The notes beneath the pieces were generated by a model. It saw only the letters and a list, made by a program, of their open reading frames with translations, ran no database searches and had not been told where the DNA came from. A program made the translations under genes and the position numbers. A stretch of 64,000 nt of DNA from contig PJFC01000004.1 in assembly GCA_003574885.1 (NCBI GenBank), positions 124,001 to 188,000 of the forward strand, in the 5' to 3' direction. This document shows, one piece after another, positions 9,098-18,285 of this stretch; within the stretch, counting starts at the first letter, position 1; every line of letters starts with the position of its first letter. The DNA comes from Geobacter sp. Lineage in GTDB: Bacteria > Desulfobacterota > Desulfuromonadia > Geobacterales > Geobacteraceae.

Positions 9098-11761
9098 ATG
9101 AAAACGGATAACAGGTCATATCGTGGTTTTTACGGCGTCATCGTCAGGCATCCCCGCCTGATCCTGACGGTGGCACTTTTAGTTTCTCTTCTGTCGGTCA
9201 TCGTCACGAAGCAGCGTCTCGAATTCCTCACTGGCCGCGATCAGCTGATGCCGGCAAATACCTCCTTCAACCGGGACTACCAGGCCTACCGGGCCGAATT
9301 CGGCGATCAGGAAGAGATTGCCGTCGTCATCGAAAGCAGCGACAGCGCGCTGGCCGGGCGTTTCGGCGAACAGCTTGCCGAGAGGCTGTCGGCCGACAGG
9401 AAGCACTTTCGCGAGGTGTTCTTCCCCTTCGGTCTTCCCTTTTTCCAGCAGAACGGCCTCCTCCTCATGCCCAGGGAGGAACTTGCCACATTCAGCGCCA
9501 ATCTGACCAAGGCCGCGCCGACCCTGAAGGCGCTGGCGGCGGCCCCGTCGGTGCAGACTCTCTTCACCCATCTGACCGGCGAAATGGACGCACTTCTGGC
9601 AATTCCGGCCGGACCGGCAGGGCAGGAACGCCTCGATCGGCTGGTTTTCATGCTCGGTGCCCTGGGAGACGGTATAGGGAGCTTCACCAAGGGGGAGGGT
9701 GCAGGTCTTTCCCTCGAAAGCGTCATGTTCCGCCGGGCCGACGGGAGCGAGTCTTCATTCGCCGCAGCCGGACGCCAGCAGGTGCTGACGGTCCTACCGG
9801 TCAAGGACGAGTTGAGCTTCATGCAGTCCGCGGCCTCCATCGATGCCCTGCGCGCCGAGATCGCAGCAATGCGCAAGCTCCCCGGATTCGCCGGGGTAAC
9901 GGTGGGGATTACCGGCACACCGGTCCTTGAGCATGAAGAGATGGTCACCAGCAAGCGGGACATCACCCTTGCCACGGCGATCACTGTTGTTCTCACGATC
10001 ATCCTGCTCCTCGTCGCCTTCCGTGGTGTCCTTAACACCGTCGTCGCCATGCTCTCCCTCGGGGTGGCCATCTGCTGCTCCTTCGGGTTTGCCACCCTGG
10101 CGATCGGTCACCTGAACATCCTCTCGTCGGTCTTTGCCGTCATGCTCATCGGCATCGGTATCGAGTACGGCATCCAGATCATTCTCCGGATGCAGGAGGA
10201 ACTGGGGCGCGGCGCACAGAAGAACGAAGCGCTTCGGACCGCTCTTGCCCGGAACGGCTGGTCCATCCCCATGGCGGCCGCCACCGTGGCAGCCGCCTTT
10301 GCCACCTTCGCCTTCACCGACTTCAAGGGGATCGCCGAGCTCGGGATTATCGCCGCCGGCGGCATCGTCATCTGCGTCATCGTTACCTTCACCGTCCTTC
10401 CGGCGCTCCTCACCATCTTCCCTGCCCGTATGCCGAAACCTCGCAGAACGGACAGGGAGCCGGTCTGGCAGAGGCTCGTCTTCGGCCGCCCCCGTGCTGT
10501 CCTGGCCGGCGCTCTCGTCCTCTCCCTCGCCTGCATCTATCCCCTCTCCCAGAGCGAGTTTGACTACAACCTGATGAACCTCCAGGCCCGGGGGCTCGAA
10601 TCGGTTACCTATGCCTACAAGCTGATGCGGAGCAAGGAGAACGCCGGCTATTTTGCCGTGGTCATGGCGAATACCGAGGCCGAAGCGGCTGATAAGGCGC
10701 GGCGGCTGGAGAAGCTTCCCACCGTTGATCATGTGGTCTGGGCCCGCACCTTCGTTCCCGACGACCAGGGTGAAAAACTGCGCCTTCTGGCGGCCGCCCG
10801 GCAGTCGCTGGACGGGTTGAAGACGGCTCCCTACGAAGAGGACCTGCAGCTCATGGAACTCCCCACGGTCTTCGAGAATTTCCGGACGCGGGTCGAGAAG
10901 TTGAAGAACCTCCTGGAGAAAGAGAAGCGCCCCGAGGCGAAGCCGGTAGGGAGTTTCCTCGCCACCCTCGACCGCTTCTTCGCCACCCTGGAAAAGAAGA
11001 AGGATACGAACGCCGTCGGCATGCTCAAGGATTTCCAGGGGGAGATGTTCGCCGAGATGCCCCAGAGGATCGGTATGTTGCGCCAGAGCCTCTCCGCCAA
11101 ACCGGTGCAGGCGGCCGACGTTCCCCCTCAGCTCATGCAGCGCTTTGTCGGCAAAACCGGCAAATATCTGCTCCAGGTTGCCCCGAAGGAGGAGATATTC
11201 GCCCGGGTGCCCCTCAAACGGTTTCTGGATGATGTCCGCTCCGTTGATCCGGCCGCTACCGGCGAGCCGGTAATGGTCTACGAATCCATGACGGTGCTCC
11301 GGGACTCCTACCAGAATGCATTCTTCTTCGCTATCGCCGCCATCGCCGCCATTTTGCTCATTGCCTTCCGGAGCGTCCGCTATGCCCTCATCGGCCTGGT
11401 CCCTCTGGCGGTGGGGCTTCTCTTTATGGTGGCCGGCATGCGTCTCTTCGGCATCAGCTTCAATTCCGCAAACGTCATTGTCCTTCCCCTGGTTCTCGGC
11501 ATTGCCGTCGACTCGGGGATCTACCTCATCAACCGCTACCGGCGCGAGGATGAAACGCCGCGCCAGGTGGTTCTCTCCAGCACCGGGGTCGGGGTTTTTC
11601 TCAACACCCTGACCATCATGGCCAGTTTCGGCGCCCTGATGGTCGCCCGGCACCAGGGTGTGTTCAGTATCGGGGTGGTGATGTGTCTCGGGATGGTGGC
11701 GTGCCAGATCGCGTTTATTGTGGTTCTTCCGGCGGTTTTAGAATTAGCAGGCAAAAAATGA
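9098..11761 (+). CDS. hpnN: Hopanoid transporter HpnN, RND family
   Basis: Inner-membrane RND-type transporter of about 887 residues that moves hopanoids toward the outer membrane in characterised relatives. An N-terminal membrane helix is followed by a large periplasmic loop. A helix bundle comes next (MLIGIGIEYGIQIILRMQEE, then AATVAAAFATFAFTDFKG), then a second loop and a second bundle with GIAVDSGIYLINRYR and ATG-like TGVGVFLNTL. The two halves repeat the same plan. The start at 9098 follows a weak GAGCGAGG site. It is divergent from shc, which fits a shared role in hopanoid handling. Confidence 0.9.
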   Translation: MKTDNRSYRGFYGVIVRHPRLILTVALLVSLLSVIVTKQRLEFLTGRDQLMPANTSFNRDYQAYRAEFGDQEEIAVVIESSDSALAGRFGEQLAERLSADRKHFREVFFPFGLPFFQQNGLLLMPREELATFSANLTKAAPTLKALAAAPSVQTLFTHLTGEMDALLAIPAGPAGQERLDRLVFMLGALGDGIGSFTKGEGAGLSLESVMFRRADGSESSFAAAGRQQVLTVLPVKDELSFMQSAASIDALRAEIAAMRKLPGFAGVTVGITGTPVLEHEEMVTSKRDITLATAITVVLTIILLLVAFRGVLNTVVAMLSLGVAICCSFGFATLAIGHLNILSSVFAVMLIGIGIEYGIQIILRMQEELGRGAQKNEALRTALARNGWSIPMAAATVAAAFATFAFTDFKGIAELGIIAAGGIVICVIVTFTVLPALLTIFPARMPKPRRTDREPVWQRLVFGRPRAVLAGALVLSLACIYPLSQSEFDYNLMNLQARGLESVTYAYKLMRSKENAGYFAVVMANTEAEAADKARRLEKLPTVDHVVWARTFVPDDQGEKLRLLAAARQSLDGLKTAPYEEDLQLMELPTVFENFRTRVEKLKNLLEKEKRPEAKPVGSFLATLDRFFATLEKKKDTNAVGMLKDFQGEMFAEMPQRIGMLRQSLSAKPVQAADVPPQLMQRFVGKTGKYLLQVAPKEEIFARVPLKRFLDDVRSVDPAATGEPVMVYESMTVLRDSYQNAFFFAIAAIAAILLIAFRSVRYALIGLVPLAVGLLFMVAGMRLFGISFNSANVIVLPLVLGIAVDSGIYLINRYRREDETPRQVVLSSTGVGVFLNTLTIMASFGALMVARHQGVFSIGVVMCLGMVACQIAFIVVLPAVLELAGKK

Positions 11762-12403
11762 TTGTTTGTAAGGACGGAGGGGGAGGGTGAATCTCTTGCC
11801 GGGGAATATCAATTGCCAACAGTAGACGACAAAATAAACGACCTGCGCGGCGCCGTTCCCCTTTCCCATCTCTTTCTGCGGGAAAGGGTGCGGGCGGGGG
11901 ACCGGGTGGTGGACGCCACCTGCGGCAATGGCAACGACACGCTCCTGTTGGCGAAACTCGTGGGGCCGGCGGGGCGGGTCTGGGGGTTCGATCTCCAGCA
12001 GCGGGCGCTTGACGCTACCCGTGAGCACCTTTTAGCCGAAGGGTGTCTCTCCCAAGTGAACCTGGTCCGTGCCGGTCACGAACGGCTCGGGGAGTTCGTC
12101 ACTGAGTCATTAACGGCGGTGGTCTTCAACCTCGGCTACCTCCCCGGCGGCGACAAGGGGGTCGTCACCCGGCCGGCGACCACCCTGGTGGCTCTCAACG
12201 TGGCGCTCGACCTGCTTCTCTCCGGCGGAATCCTCCTCGTGTCAGTGTATACCGGTCATGAGGGGGCCACTGATGAAGAAAAGGCCGTCCTTGCCTGGGG
12301 GAGCGGTCTTGATCCGAAGGCATTCAACGTCTGGACGAGCCGCCAGCTCAACCGTCCCCCCACCGCGCCCTACCTCGTGCTGGCTCAGAAGAGGGATGTA
12401 TAG
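11762..12403 (+). CDS. MnmM/YtqB-like SAM methyltransferase
   Basis: Rossmann methyltransferase with a DATCGNGNDTLLLA SAM-binding motif and the NLGYLPGGDK block that marks the rRNA_methylase/YtqB family. The Bacillus member of this family methylates the C5 aminomethyl group of the tRNA wobble thiouridine (MnmM). If it is the same here, it would act after mnmA (49037) on the same base. The start is uncertain: the open frame begins at a TTG right after the hpnN stop, with no clear binding site, and a second TTG lies at 11813. It is probably transcribed with hpnN. Confidence 0.75.
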   Translation: MFVRTEGEGESLAGEYQLPTVDDKINDLRGAVPLSHLFLRERVRAGDRVVDATCGNGNDTLLLAKLVGPAGRVWGFDLQQRALDATREHLLAEGCLSQVNLVRAGHERLGEFVTESLTAVVFNLGYLPGGDKGVVTRPATTLVALNVALDLLLSGGILLVSVYTGHEGATDEEKAVLAWGSGLDPKAFNVWTSRQLNRPPTAPYLVLAQKRDV

Positions 12404-12420
12404 ATAAGGATCCGTAGAAA

Positions 12421-12455
12421 AAAGAGGGGGCGAACCGGTCGGTCCGCCCCCTCCA
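12421..12455. terminator. Convergent terminator between methyltransferase and skp genes
   Basis: GAGGGGGCG pairs with CGCCCCCTC around a loop with GGTCGGTC. The minus-strand reading is followed by TTTTTT, so it best ends the skp-like transcript. The plus-strand T-run is weaker. Confidence 0.8.
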
Positions 12456-12476
12456 CATCTTTTCACACTTCACTTT

Positions 12477-13157
12477 TTACTTTTTACTTTTCACTTTTTC
12501 AACCGGTTTTTCCCCCTCCGCGGCATCCACCGCTTTGACGAGATCTGCCGTCAGATCCTTGGCGTCCACGTCTGCACCCATGTAGAGTAGCTCCTTCTTC
12601 ACCACCACGGCGGCATAGCCGTTGGCCTTGCCGTACTCTGCGGCTGCTTTCTCTATGGCCTTGAAGAGCTTGTCGGAGAGCTCCTCCTCCCGGGTCCTCA
12701 TATCTTTTTCCGCGTTCTGCACGTATTTCTGGAAATCTCCCACTTTCTTCTGGAATTCCTTCGCCTTGGCTTCACGCTGCGGGGGGGGCATTGTTGCGAT
12801 TTTCGCCTCGATGGTCGCTTTCAGCTTCTCCAGCTGCTTCTGCTTCGCCTCGATCTGCCCCTTGTATTTGTCGTTCTTCTTCTTCATCTCGGCGAAGGCT
12901 GCTTTCCCCTGGGCCGAGTCGCTGGCCGCCTTGACCATATCCACGTATCCGAGCCGGATGGTTTTGGCCGGCGTTGCCGGAGGTGTTACCGTAGTTACCG
13001 TCACATCAGCCGACGCTGCCGGTTTTGCGCTGATCGAGGGGGTGGCTTCCGGCGACGTTTTCTGTCCGTCGGCGGCAGCGGGTTCCGCTGCAAGGGCGTT
13101 GATGGCGAAGAGTCCTGCAAGGGCTGTAGCGACCACCAGGGTGATAAGTTTCTTCAT
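12477..13157 (-). CDS. Periplasmic OmpH/Skp-like chaperone
   Basis: Exported protein of about 226 residues. It has a signal peptide (MKKLITLVVATALAGLFA up to ALAAE), a Pro/Ala/Thr-rich linker (about 25-70), then the start LGYVDMVKAASDSAQGKAA typical of OmpH domains. A long Lys/Glu-rich coiled coil (95-180) follows. Skp-type trimers hold outer-membrane proteins during transport across the periplasm. The linker is unusual for Skp. The ATG at 13157 follows AGAGG. It is a single gene here, not next to bamA or lpxD as is common, so it may be a paralogue. Confidence 0.8.
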   Translation of the reverse strand: MKKLITLVVATALAGLFAINALAAEPAAADGQKTSPEATPSISAKPAASADVTVTTVTPPATPAKTIRLGYVDMVKAASDSAQGKAAFAEMKKKNDKYKGQIEAKQKQLEKLKATIEAKIATMPPPQREAKAKEFQKKVGDFQKYVQNAEKDMRTREEELSDKLFKAIEKAAAEYGKANGYAAVVVKKELLYMGADVDAKDLTADLVKAVDAAEGEKPVEKVKSKK

Positions 13158-13360
13158 GGAGTACCTCTTTCTGGGGCAGTTCGCTGAGGCCTGACTGCCG
13201 GGATTTGTCCGAACGGGAGGAGCATAAAACATTTCATGTCGGTTAGGCAACAAAGAATCCCCGTGTGGGATTTGAAACCGGTCAACCTTCCCCTTGCGAA
13301 AATCGGGAATAATGTGATACATGTGTTGCAATATTGCCACAGCAAAGGAGCGTCGGAGTT

Positions 13361-14554
13361 ATGGCCATTGCCACCAAGATAGCCGGGCACATAGAGCGTG
13401 CCTCATGGATCAGGAAGATGTTCGAAGAGGGGGAACGCCTCCGTCAGCAGTTCGGTGCGGACAAGGTGTACGATTTTACCCTCGGGAACCCGGATGTTGA
13501 GCCCCCACCGGCGTTCGATGACGAGTTCAGGCGACTGGCGCTCAACCCCGTTTCCGGGATGCACAGCTATATGAACAATGCCGGTTACGACGAGACCCGC
13601 TCAGCTGTTGCTGAGGTGCTTGCCGAGGCGTCCGGGCTCGCGGTCCGTGGTTCCCACGTTATCATGACCTGCGGTGCCGGTGGTGCTCTCAACGTGGTGC
13701 TCAAAACCATTCTCAATCCGGGGGAAGAGGTCATCATCCTCACCCCCTTCTTCGTCGAGTACAAGTTCTACATCGACAACCATGGCGGAGTGCCGGTAGA
13801 GGTCTGGACTGACCGGTCGACCTTCCAGCCGGATATTCCCGCCATAGAAGCCGCCATTACCCACAAAACACGTGCCATCATCATCTGCTCTCCCAACAAC
13901 CCGACCGGCGTCATCTATCCTGCGGAAATCCTGCAGTTGCTGGGGGAGATGCTGAAGAAAAAGGAAAAGGAACTTGGGCGGCAGATCTACGTTATCTCCG
14001 ACGAGCCCTATGCCCGGATAGCCTATGACGGTAAGCAGGTACCCAACATCTTTCCCCATGTGGACAACGCGGTGATCGTCACATCCCATTCCAAGGACCT
14101 GGCGCTTCCCGGTGAACGGATCGGCTATCTGGCTGCCAACCCGCGCATGGCCGGCGTTGAGCAGTTCATGGAGGGTGCGGTATTCAGTAACCGGGTGCTC
14201 GGCTTCGTCAATGCCCCCGCCCTCATGCAGCGGCTGGTGGCCAAACTGCAGCGGGAATCGGTGGACATCTCCCTCTACCAGGAGAAGCGGGACCTTCTCT
14301 GTGACAGCCTGATCTCTCTCGGCTTTTCCCTGGTCAAACCTGATGGTGCTTTCTACCTCTTCCCCAAGTCTCCCCTGGAAGATGACGTGGAGTTCGTGCG
14401 TATTGCGCAGCGGTACAAGATCCTCCTCGTCCCCGGAGCAGGTTTCGGCGCTCCCGGCTACTTCCGGATCGCCTACTGCGTGGGAAAAGAGATGATCGAG
14501 CGGAGCCTCCCCGCATGGCGGGCACTGGCGCAGGAACTGGGGATGGGCAAATAA
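13361..14554 (+). CDS. PLP-dependent aminotransferase, class I/II
   Basis: Fold-type I aminotransferase of 397 residues. Motifs seen: GAGGALN near the phosphate-binding turn, SPNNPTG, DEPYARIAYDG, and SHSKDLALPGERIGY with the cofactor lysine. The C-terminal arginine lies in GYFRIAYC. This resembles the aspartate/valine-pyruvate type enzymes annotated AspC-like; the substrate cannot be told from sequence alone. The ATG at 13361 has GGAG upstream. No linked pathway gene shows its role. Confidence 0.85.
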   Translation: MAIATKIAGHIERASWIRKMFEEGERLRQQFGADKVYDFTLGNPDVEPPPAFDDEFRRLALNPVSGMHSYMNNAGYDETRSAVAEVLAEASGLAVRGSHVIMTCGAGGALNVVLKTILNPGEEVIILTPFFVEYKFYIDNHGGVPVEVWTDRSTFQPDIPAIEAAITHKTRAIIICSPNNPTGVIYPAEILQLLGEMLKKKEKELGRQIYVISDEPYARIAYDGKQVPNIFPHVDNAVIVTSHSKDLALPGERIGYLAANPRMAGVEQFMEGAVFSNRVLGFVNAPALMQRLVAKLQRESVDISLYQEKRDLLCDSLISLGFSLVKPDGAFYLFPKSPLEDDVEFVRIAQRYKILLVPGAGFGAPGYFRIAYCVGKEMIERSLPAWRALAQELGMGK

Positions 14555-14564
14555 CGAACAATAG

Positions 14565-14691
14565 CCACAGAGACACTGAGGCACTGAGAAAAAGAGTTCA
14601 GCGCATTTTATTGCTGGAAGAATTTCCCCGTGCTCTTTTCGGTTAACGGTTTCTTGGGTAGATATCACTCCGTGTCTCCGCGCCTCTGTGG
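14565..14691. repeat. Imperfect inverted repeat with CCACAGAG ends
   Basis: The left end reads CCACAGAGACACTGAGGCA, and the right end reads the near-complement ending CGCCTCTGTGG. The two arms enclose about 80 bases with no gene. Elements with CCACAGAG-type ends are scattered through many environmental bacteria (recollection). It fills the gap before the NtrX-like gene. Confidence 0.55.
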
Positions 14692-14730
14692 CAGGTTTTT
14701 AATAAATTCTTCGGGAAGACTGGAAAACTT

Positions 14731-16107
14731 ATGGGCGCGACGATACTGGTAGTGGACGACGAGGAAAGCATCCGGACCTCCCTGGCGGGAATTCTGGAGG
14801 ACGAGGGGTATACGACCCTCTGTGCGGTTGACGGGGTGGAAGCCCTGGAGTTGGTGCAGAAGGAATTGCCGGACCTGGTCCTCCTGGATATCTGGATGCC
14901 CCGGCTGGACGGGATGGATACCCTGACGAAGCTGAAGGCCCTCTATCCGGAACTGGTAGTGGTGATGATGTCCGGACATGGCACCATCGAAACGGCGGTC
15001 CGGTCGACCAAGATGGGGGCATTCGATTTCATCGAAAAACCCCTTTCCCTGGAAAAGGTGATCGTGACGGTTGCCAACGTTCTGAGCATGCGGCGCCTCA
15101 GGGAAGAGAACGAGTCCCTGAGGGGACAGGCCCTGCAGGACCACGAGATGGTTGGCAGTTCAGCCCCCCTTGATCAGTTGCGGGAAAAGATATCACTGGT
15201 TGCTCCTTCCGATGCAACGGTCCTTATTACCGGCGAAAACGGGACCGGCAAGGAGCTTGTTGCCCGTGCCATCCATTACCACAGCCCTCGCCGCGACAAA
15301 CCGTTCATGGAGATCAACTGCGCTGCTATCCCTGAAGAACTTATCGAGAGCGAGCTGTTCGGCCACGAGCGGGGCGCCTTTACCGGTGCAGCGGCCCAGA
15401 AGAAGGGTAAATTCGAACTTGCCGACGGCGGGACCGTTTTTCTTGATGAGATAGGGGACATGTCCGTCAAGACCCAGGCCAAGGTGCTCCGCGTTCTGCA
15501 GGAAGGGAAGTTCGAGCGAGTAGGGGGACCCCGCACTCTTGACGTGGACGTGCGGGTAGTGGCAGCCACTAATAAAGTTCTGGAAGACGAGATCCGTGCC
15601 GGCAGTTTCCGCGAAGACCTGTTCTACCGGCTTAATGTGGTCTCCCTCAAGGTCCCTCCCCTGCGGGAGCGGAGTGACGACATACCTCCCCTCATCGGTC
15701 ACTTCCTGCAGCTGTTCAGCCGACGTGAGGGGCGTCAGCTCAAGATGATGGTCCCTGAAGCGTTGGCGCTCATGAAGCAGTACGAGTGGCCGGGCAACGT
15801 GCGGGAACTCAAAAATATCATCGAGCGTCTGGTGATCATGACTCCGGGACAGGCGATCGACATTACCCAGCTTCCCGAGTACATCGCCGGCGAAGAGGAA
15901 TCGCGAGGGCTTGGCGGCGGGAGGCTCGATGGAGTGCTGGAGCGGAATTCACTGCGGGAGGCGAGGGAGGAGTTCGAAAAGGAGTTCATCATTCAGAAGC
16001 TGGAGGAGCACGACTGGAATATCAGCAAAACCGCTGAGTCCATCGAGCTTGAGCGAAGCAACCTGCACCGCAAGATCAAGAGCTATGGCATCGACCTGAA
16101 AAAATAA
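14731..16107 (+). CDS. NtrX-like sigma-54 response regulator
   Basis: Three-part transcription activator of 458 residues. The receiver domain (1-120) has DD at 10-11, the phosphorylated D53 and K103. The AAA+ domain has GENGTGKE at 168-175, the sigma-54 contact loop GAFTGA at 215-220 and FLDEIGD after it. A Fis-type helix-turn-helix ends the protein (WNISKTAESIELERSNLHRKIK). The receiver stretch MSGHGTIETAV and the domain order look most like NtrX. Walker A has Asn where Ser is usual. No partner kinase lies beside it, so the signal is unknown. It may be single-gene; carbonic anhydrase follows 38 bases later. Confidence 0.88.
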   Translation: MGATILVVDDEESIRTSLAGILEDEGYTTLCAVDGVEALELVQKELPDLVLLDIWMPRLDGMDTLTKLKALYPELVVVMMSGHGTIETAVRSTKMGAFDFIEKPLSLEKVIVTVANVLSMRRLREENESLRGQALQDHEMVGSSAPLDQLREKISLVAPSDATVLITGENGTGKELVARAIHYHSPRRDKPFMEINCAAIPEELIESELFGHERGAFTGAAAQKKGKFELADGGTVFLDEIGDMSVKTQAKVLRVLQEGKFERVGGPRTLDVDVRVVAATNKVLEDEIRAGSFREDLFYRLNVVSLKVPPLRERSDDIPPLIGHFLQLFSRREGRQLKMMVPEALALMKQYEWPGNVRELKNIIERLVIMTPGQAIDITQLPEYIAGEEESRGLGGGRLDGVLERNSLREAREEFEKEFIIQKLEEHDWNISKTAESIELERSNLHRKIKSYGIDLKK

Positions 16108-16145
16108 ACCTGGATTCGAAGGAGTCCGCGTATAAAGGAGAGCCC

Positions 16146-16688
16146 ATGAACCTGCTTGATACCATTATCGACGCCAACCGGAAATTCGTTCATCCCGGCG
16201 CTTTTCCTCCCCTCACGAAGAACCCCCAGAAGCAGCTGGCCATCTTCACCTGCATGGACACCCGGTTGGTGGATTTTCTCGAACCTGCCATGGGAATCCG
16301 CCGGGGCGAAGCCAAGGTTATCAAGAATGCGGGGAACACGATCATCGACCCCCTCGGCGGGGTGATCCGGAGCCTGGTGGCGGCAATATTCATGCTCGGC
16401 GTTGAGGAAATATTCGTCATCGGCCATCTCGATTGCGGCATGTCCTGTGTGGATGCGGATTATCTGAAACAGCGGATGATCGAGCGGGGGATCGATCCCC
16501 ATGCCATCGAGGGGCTGGTTCCCGACCTCTCCCAGTGGCTCGGTGCCTTTTCCTGCCCCGAAGAGAACGTGGAACGGGTGGTGAATATAATCCGATTTAA
16601 CCCCCTCATCCCGAAGGACGTGGCGGTGCACGGCCTCATTTTCTGCCCCGACGACGGTCACCTGGACGTGGTGGTGCGGGGGTACTGA
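16146..16688 (+). CDS. Beta-class carbonic anhydrase
   Basis: Zinc enzyme for the interconversion of CO2 and bicarbonate, about 180 residues. The ligand set is visible: C36 and the D38-R40 dyad in CMDTR, then H94 and C97 in GHLDCGM. The short form matches the YtiB/type II-like clade. It overlaps the following fxsA start by one base, so the two are translationally coupled. GGAG stands before the ATG. Confidence 0.9.
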   Translation: MNLLDTIIDANRKFVHPGAFPPLTKNPQKQLAIFTCMDTRLVDFLEPAMGIRRGEAKVIKNAGNTIIDPLGGVIRSLVAAIFMLGVEEIFVIGHLDCGMSCVDADYLKQRMIERGIDPHAIEGLVPDLSQWLGAFSCPEENVERVVNIIRFNPLIPKDVAVHGLIFCPDDGHLDVVVRGY

Positions 16689-17083
16689 TGCTGTTCCGTC
16701 TTTTCCTCCTCTTTGCGGTCATCCCCATCATCGAGGTTTATCTGCTCATCAAGGTCGGCCGGCTTATCGGCCCTCTCCCCACCGTTGTGCTGCTTCTCTC
16801 CATAAGCATGGCCGGTGCCTGGCTGGTCCGGCACCAGGGGTTCCATATCCTGCGCCGTATCCAGAATGAACTTGCCATGGGACGGCTTCCCGCCGCTGAC
16901 CTGGTTGACGGCGCCCTGGTCCTGACCGGTGGCATCCTCCTGCTTACCCCAGGTTTCTTCACCGACTTCGTCGGACTCTTCTTCCTCATTCCCCCCACCC
17001 GCGCTTTAATCAAGCGATTTCTCGGCCTCTGGCTCCAGGCCCGCCTCTCCCGGGGCACGACCATCGTCATGCGGCGTTTCTGA
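16688..17083 (+). CDS. fxsA: FxsA family membrane protein
   Basis: Small inner-membrane protein of 131 residues with hydrophobic stretches at about 3-20, 28-46 and 74-100. The IIEVYLLIKVG start and the LLLTPGFFTDFVGLFFLIPPTR block are characteristic of the FxsA family. In E. coli, FxsA eases exclusion of phage T7 by the F plasmid; its normal role is unclear. Its ATG overlaps the anhydrase stop codon. Confidence 0.9.
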   Translation: MLFRLFLLFAVIPIIEVYLLIKVGRLIGPLPTVVLLLSISMAGAWLVRHQGFHILRRIQNELAMGRLPAADLVDGALVLTGGILLLTPGFFTDFVGLFFLIPPTRALIKRFLGLWLQARLSRGTTIVMRRF

Positions 17084-17125
17084 GAATTCCTTCCCCCGCT
17101 CCCTCCTGTATCCTGAGCAAAGCTC

Positions 17126-17134
17126 TGCTATACT
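17126..17134 (+). promoter_or_regulatory. Extended -10 promoter candidate
   Basis: TGCTATACT is an extended -10 element 33 bases before the DUF503 gene start. The -35 region is poor. No experimental support. Confidence 0.4.
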
Positions 17135-17166
17135 CATCGGCATGAGTCAAGATGTCAGGAGGTCCC

Positions 17167-17448
17167 ATGCATGTTTTCTCCGCACAGCTTCACCTTCATC
17201 TCCCCAGCAATTCCCTCAAGGGAAAGCGGGGAATTGTGAAAAGCCTGCTGGCGCGGGCACGCAACCGGTTCAACGTTGCAGCCGCCGAGGTGGACCTGCA
17301 GGACGTGCCGGGTTCGGCCATGCTCGGCTTTGTAACGGTAACGGAAAGCCGGGCTGCCGGCCGACGCATACTGGAACAGCTTGAAGAGTGGCTCGTGGAG
17401 GAGCGGCCCGACGTGGAACTGGTTGCTGCTGATATTGAGGAGAGATGA
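17167..17448 (+). CDS. DUF503 (YlxP-like) protein
   Basis: Small cytoplasmic protein of 93 residues. The LHLPSNSLKGKRGIVKSLLARARNRFNV start and the ELD/EVDLQD region followed by a GFVTV strand match DUF503/YlxP. Family members often sit near rbfA or infB, and their role is unknown; here it stands alone. AGGAGG lies 6 bases before the ATG at 17167, which beats the upstream ATG at 17152. Confidence 0.85.
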   Translation: MHVFSAQLHLHLPSNSLKGKRGIVKSLLARARNRFNVAAAEVDLQDVPGSAMLGFVTVTESRAAGRRILEQLEEWLVEERPDVELVAADIEER

Positions 17449-17580
17449 TGCGGTAAAACTGCTCCCCATGGGGTTCTGCAGGGTGAGCCGGGCGGTTTGC
17501 ATTTTCATCCTTCCGTGGTAACGTTTCGTGTGCATTGATGTTTTTCCCGTTCGATGGAAAAGCGGAACAAGGGGGACAGG

Positions 17581-18267
17581 ATGCTGAACCGACGCGAATT
17601 CATCCAGCTCACGGCGCTCGGCGCAACCGCCCTGCTGCTGGAGCGGGCACTGCCGGCACGTGCCCAGACCAAAAAGGAGGCAAAGACCATGAGCTACACC
17701 GCAAAAGATTATGCAAAACTTGTCGGAATGCCCGGTTTCAGCGAGACGCTGCTGAAAAACCACTTCACCCTCTATCAGGGATATGTGACCAATACCAACA
17801 AGGTGCTCGATACCCTCGACCAGTTGCTGAAAGAGGGGAAGACCGCCACGCCCGAGTTCGCCGAACTGAAACGTCGGCTGGGGTGGGAGTTCAACGGCAT
17901 GCGTCTCCACGAGTACTATTTCGAGAACCTTGGGGGGAAGATGCCTCTCGACAGGAACGGCAAACTGGCCAAAATGCTTGCCGACAGCTTCGGCAGTCTG
18001 GACGGCTGGGAGAAGGATTTCAAGGGGACCGGCGCCATGCGTGGTATTGGCTGGGTTGTCCTCTACCAGGATCCGGCCAACGGCAGGCTCATCAATTTCT
18101 GGATCAACGAGCATGATGCTGGTCATCCGGCCGGCGGGACGCCGATTCTCATCATGGACGTCTTCGAGCATGCCTTCATGCTTGATTACGGCCTCAAGCG
18201 TGCCGACTACATCGAGGCTTTCTTTAAGAATGTCGACTGGAAGGCTGCGGAAGTCCGCCTGAAATAG
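17581..18267 (+). CDS. Tat-exported superoxide dismutase (Fe/Mn type)
   Basis: Fe/Mn superoxide dismutase with a twin-arginine leader: RREFIQLTALGATALLLE then ARAQ near residues 4-30. The mature domain keeps likely metal ligands: His in KNHF, His in GMRLHEYYFENL, and Asp and His in MDVFEHAFM. Total length is about 228 residues, of which about 190 are the enzyme. Export implies the folded, metal-loaded enzyme protects the periplasm, a sensible need for an anaerobe briefly meeting oxygen. GGGGGAC precedes the ATG at 17581. Metal preference cannot be decided by eye. It is followed closely by a PfpI-like gene and an exported cupredoxin. Confidence 0.88.
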   Translation: MLNRREFIQLTALGATALLLERALPARAQTKKEAKTMSYTAKDYAKLVGMPGFSETLLKNHFTLYQGYVTNTNKVLDTLDQLLKEGKTATPEFAELKRRLGWEFNGMRLHEYYFENLGGKMPLDRNGKLAKMLADSFGSLDGWEKDFKGTGAMRGIGWVVLYQDPANGRLINFWINEHDAGHPAGGTPILIMDVFEHAFMLDYGLKRADYIEAFFKNVDWKAAEVRLK

Positions 18268-18285
18268 GACGTACGGAGGTACGGA

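Noticed and set aside
9794-11653. Minus-strand open frame inside hpnN
   Set aside because: No domain signal, biased composition, and hpnN on the other strand explains the coding pattern.
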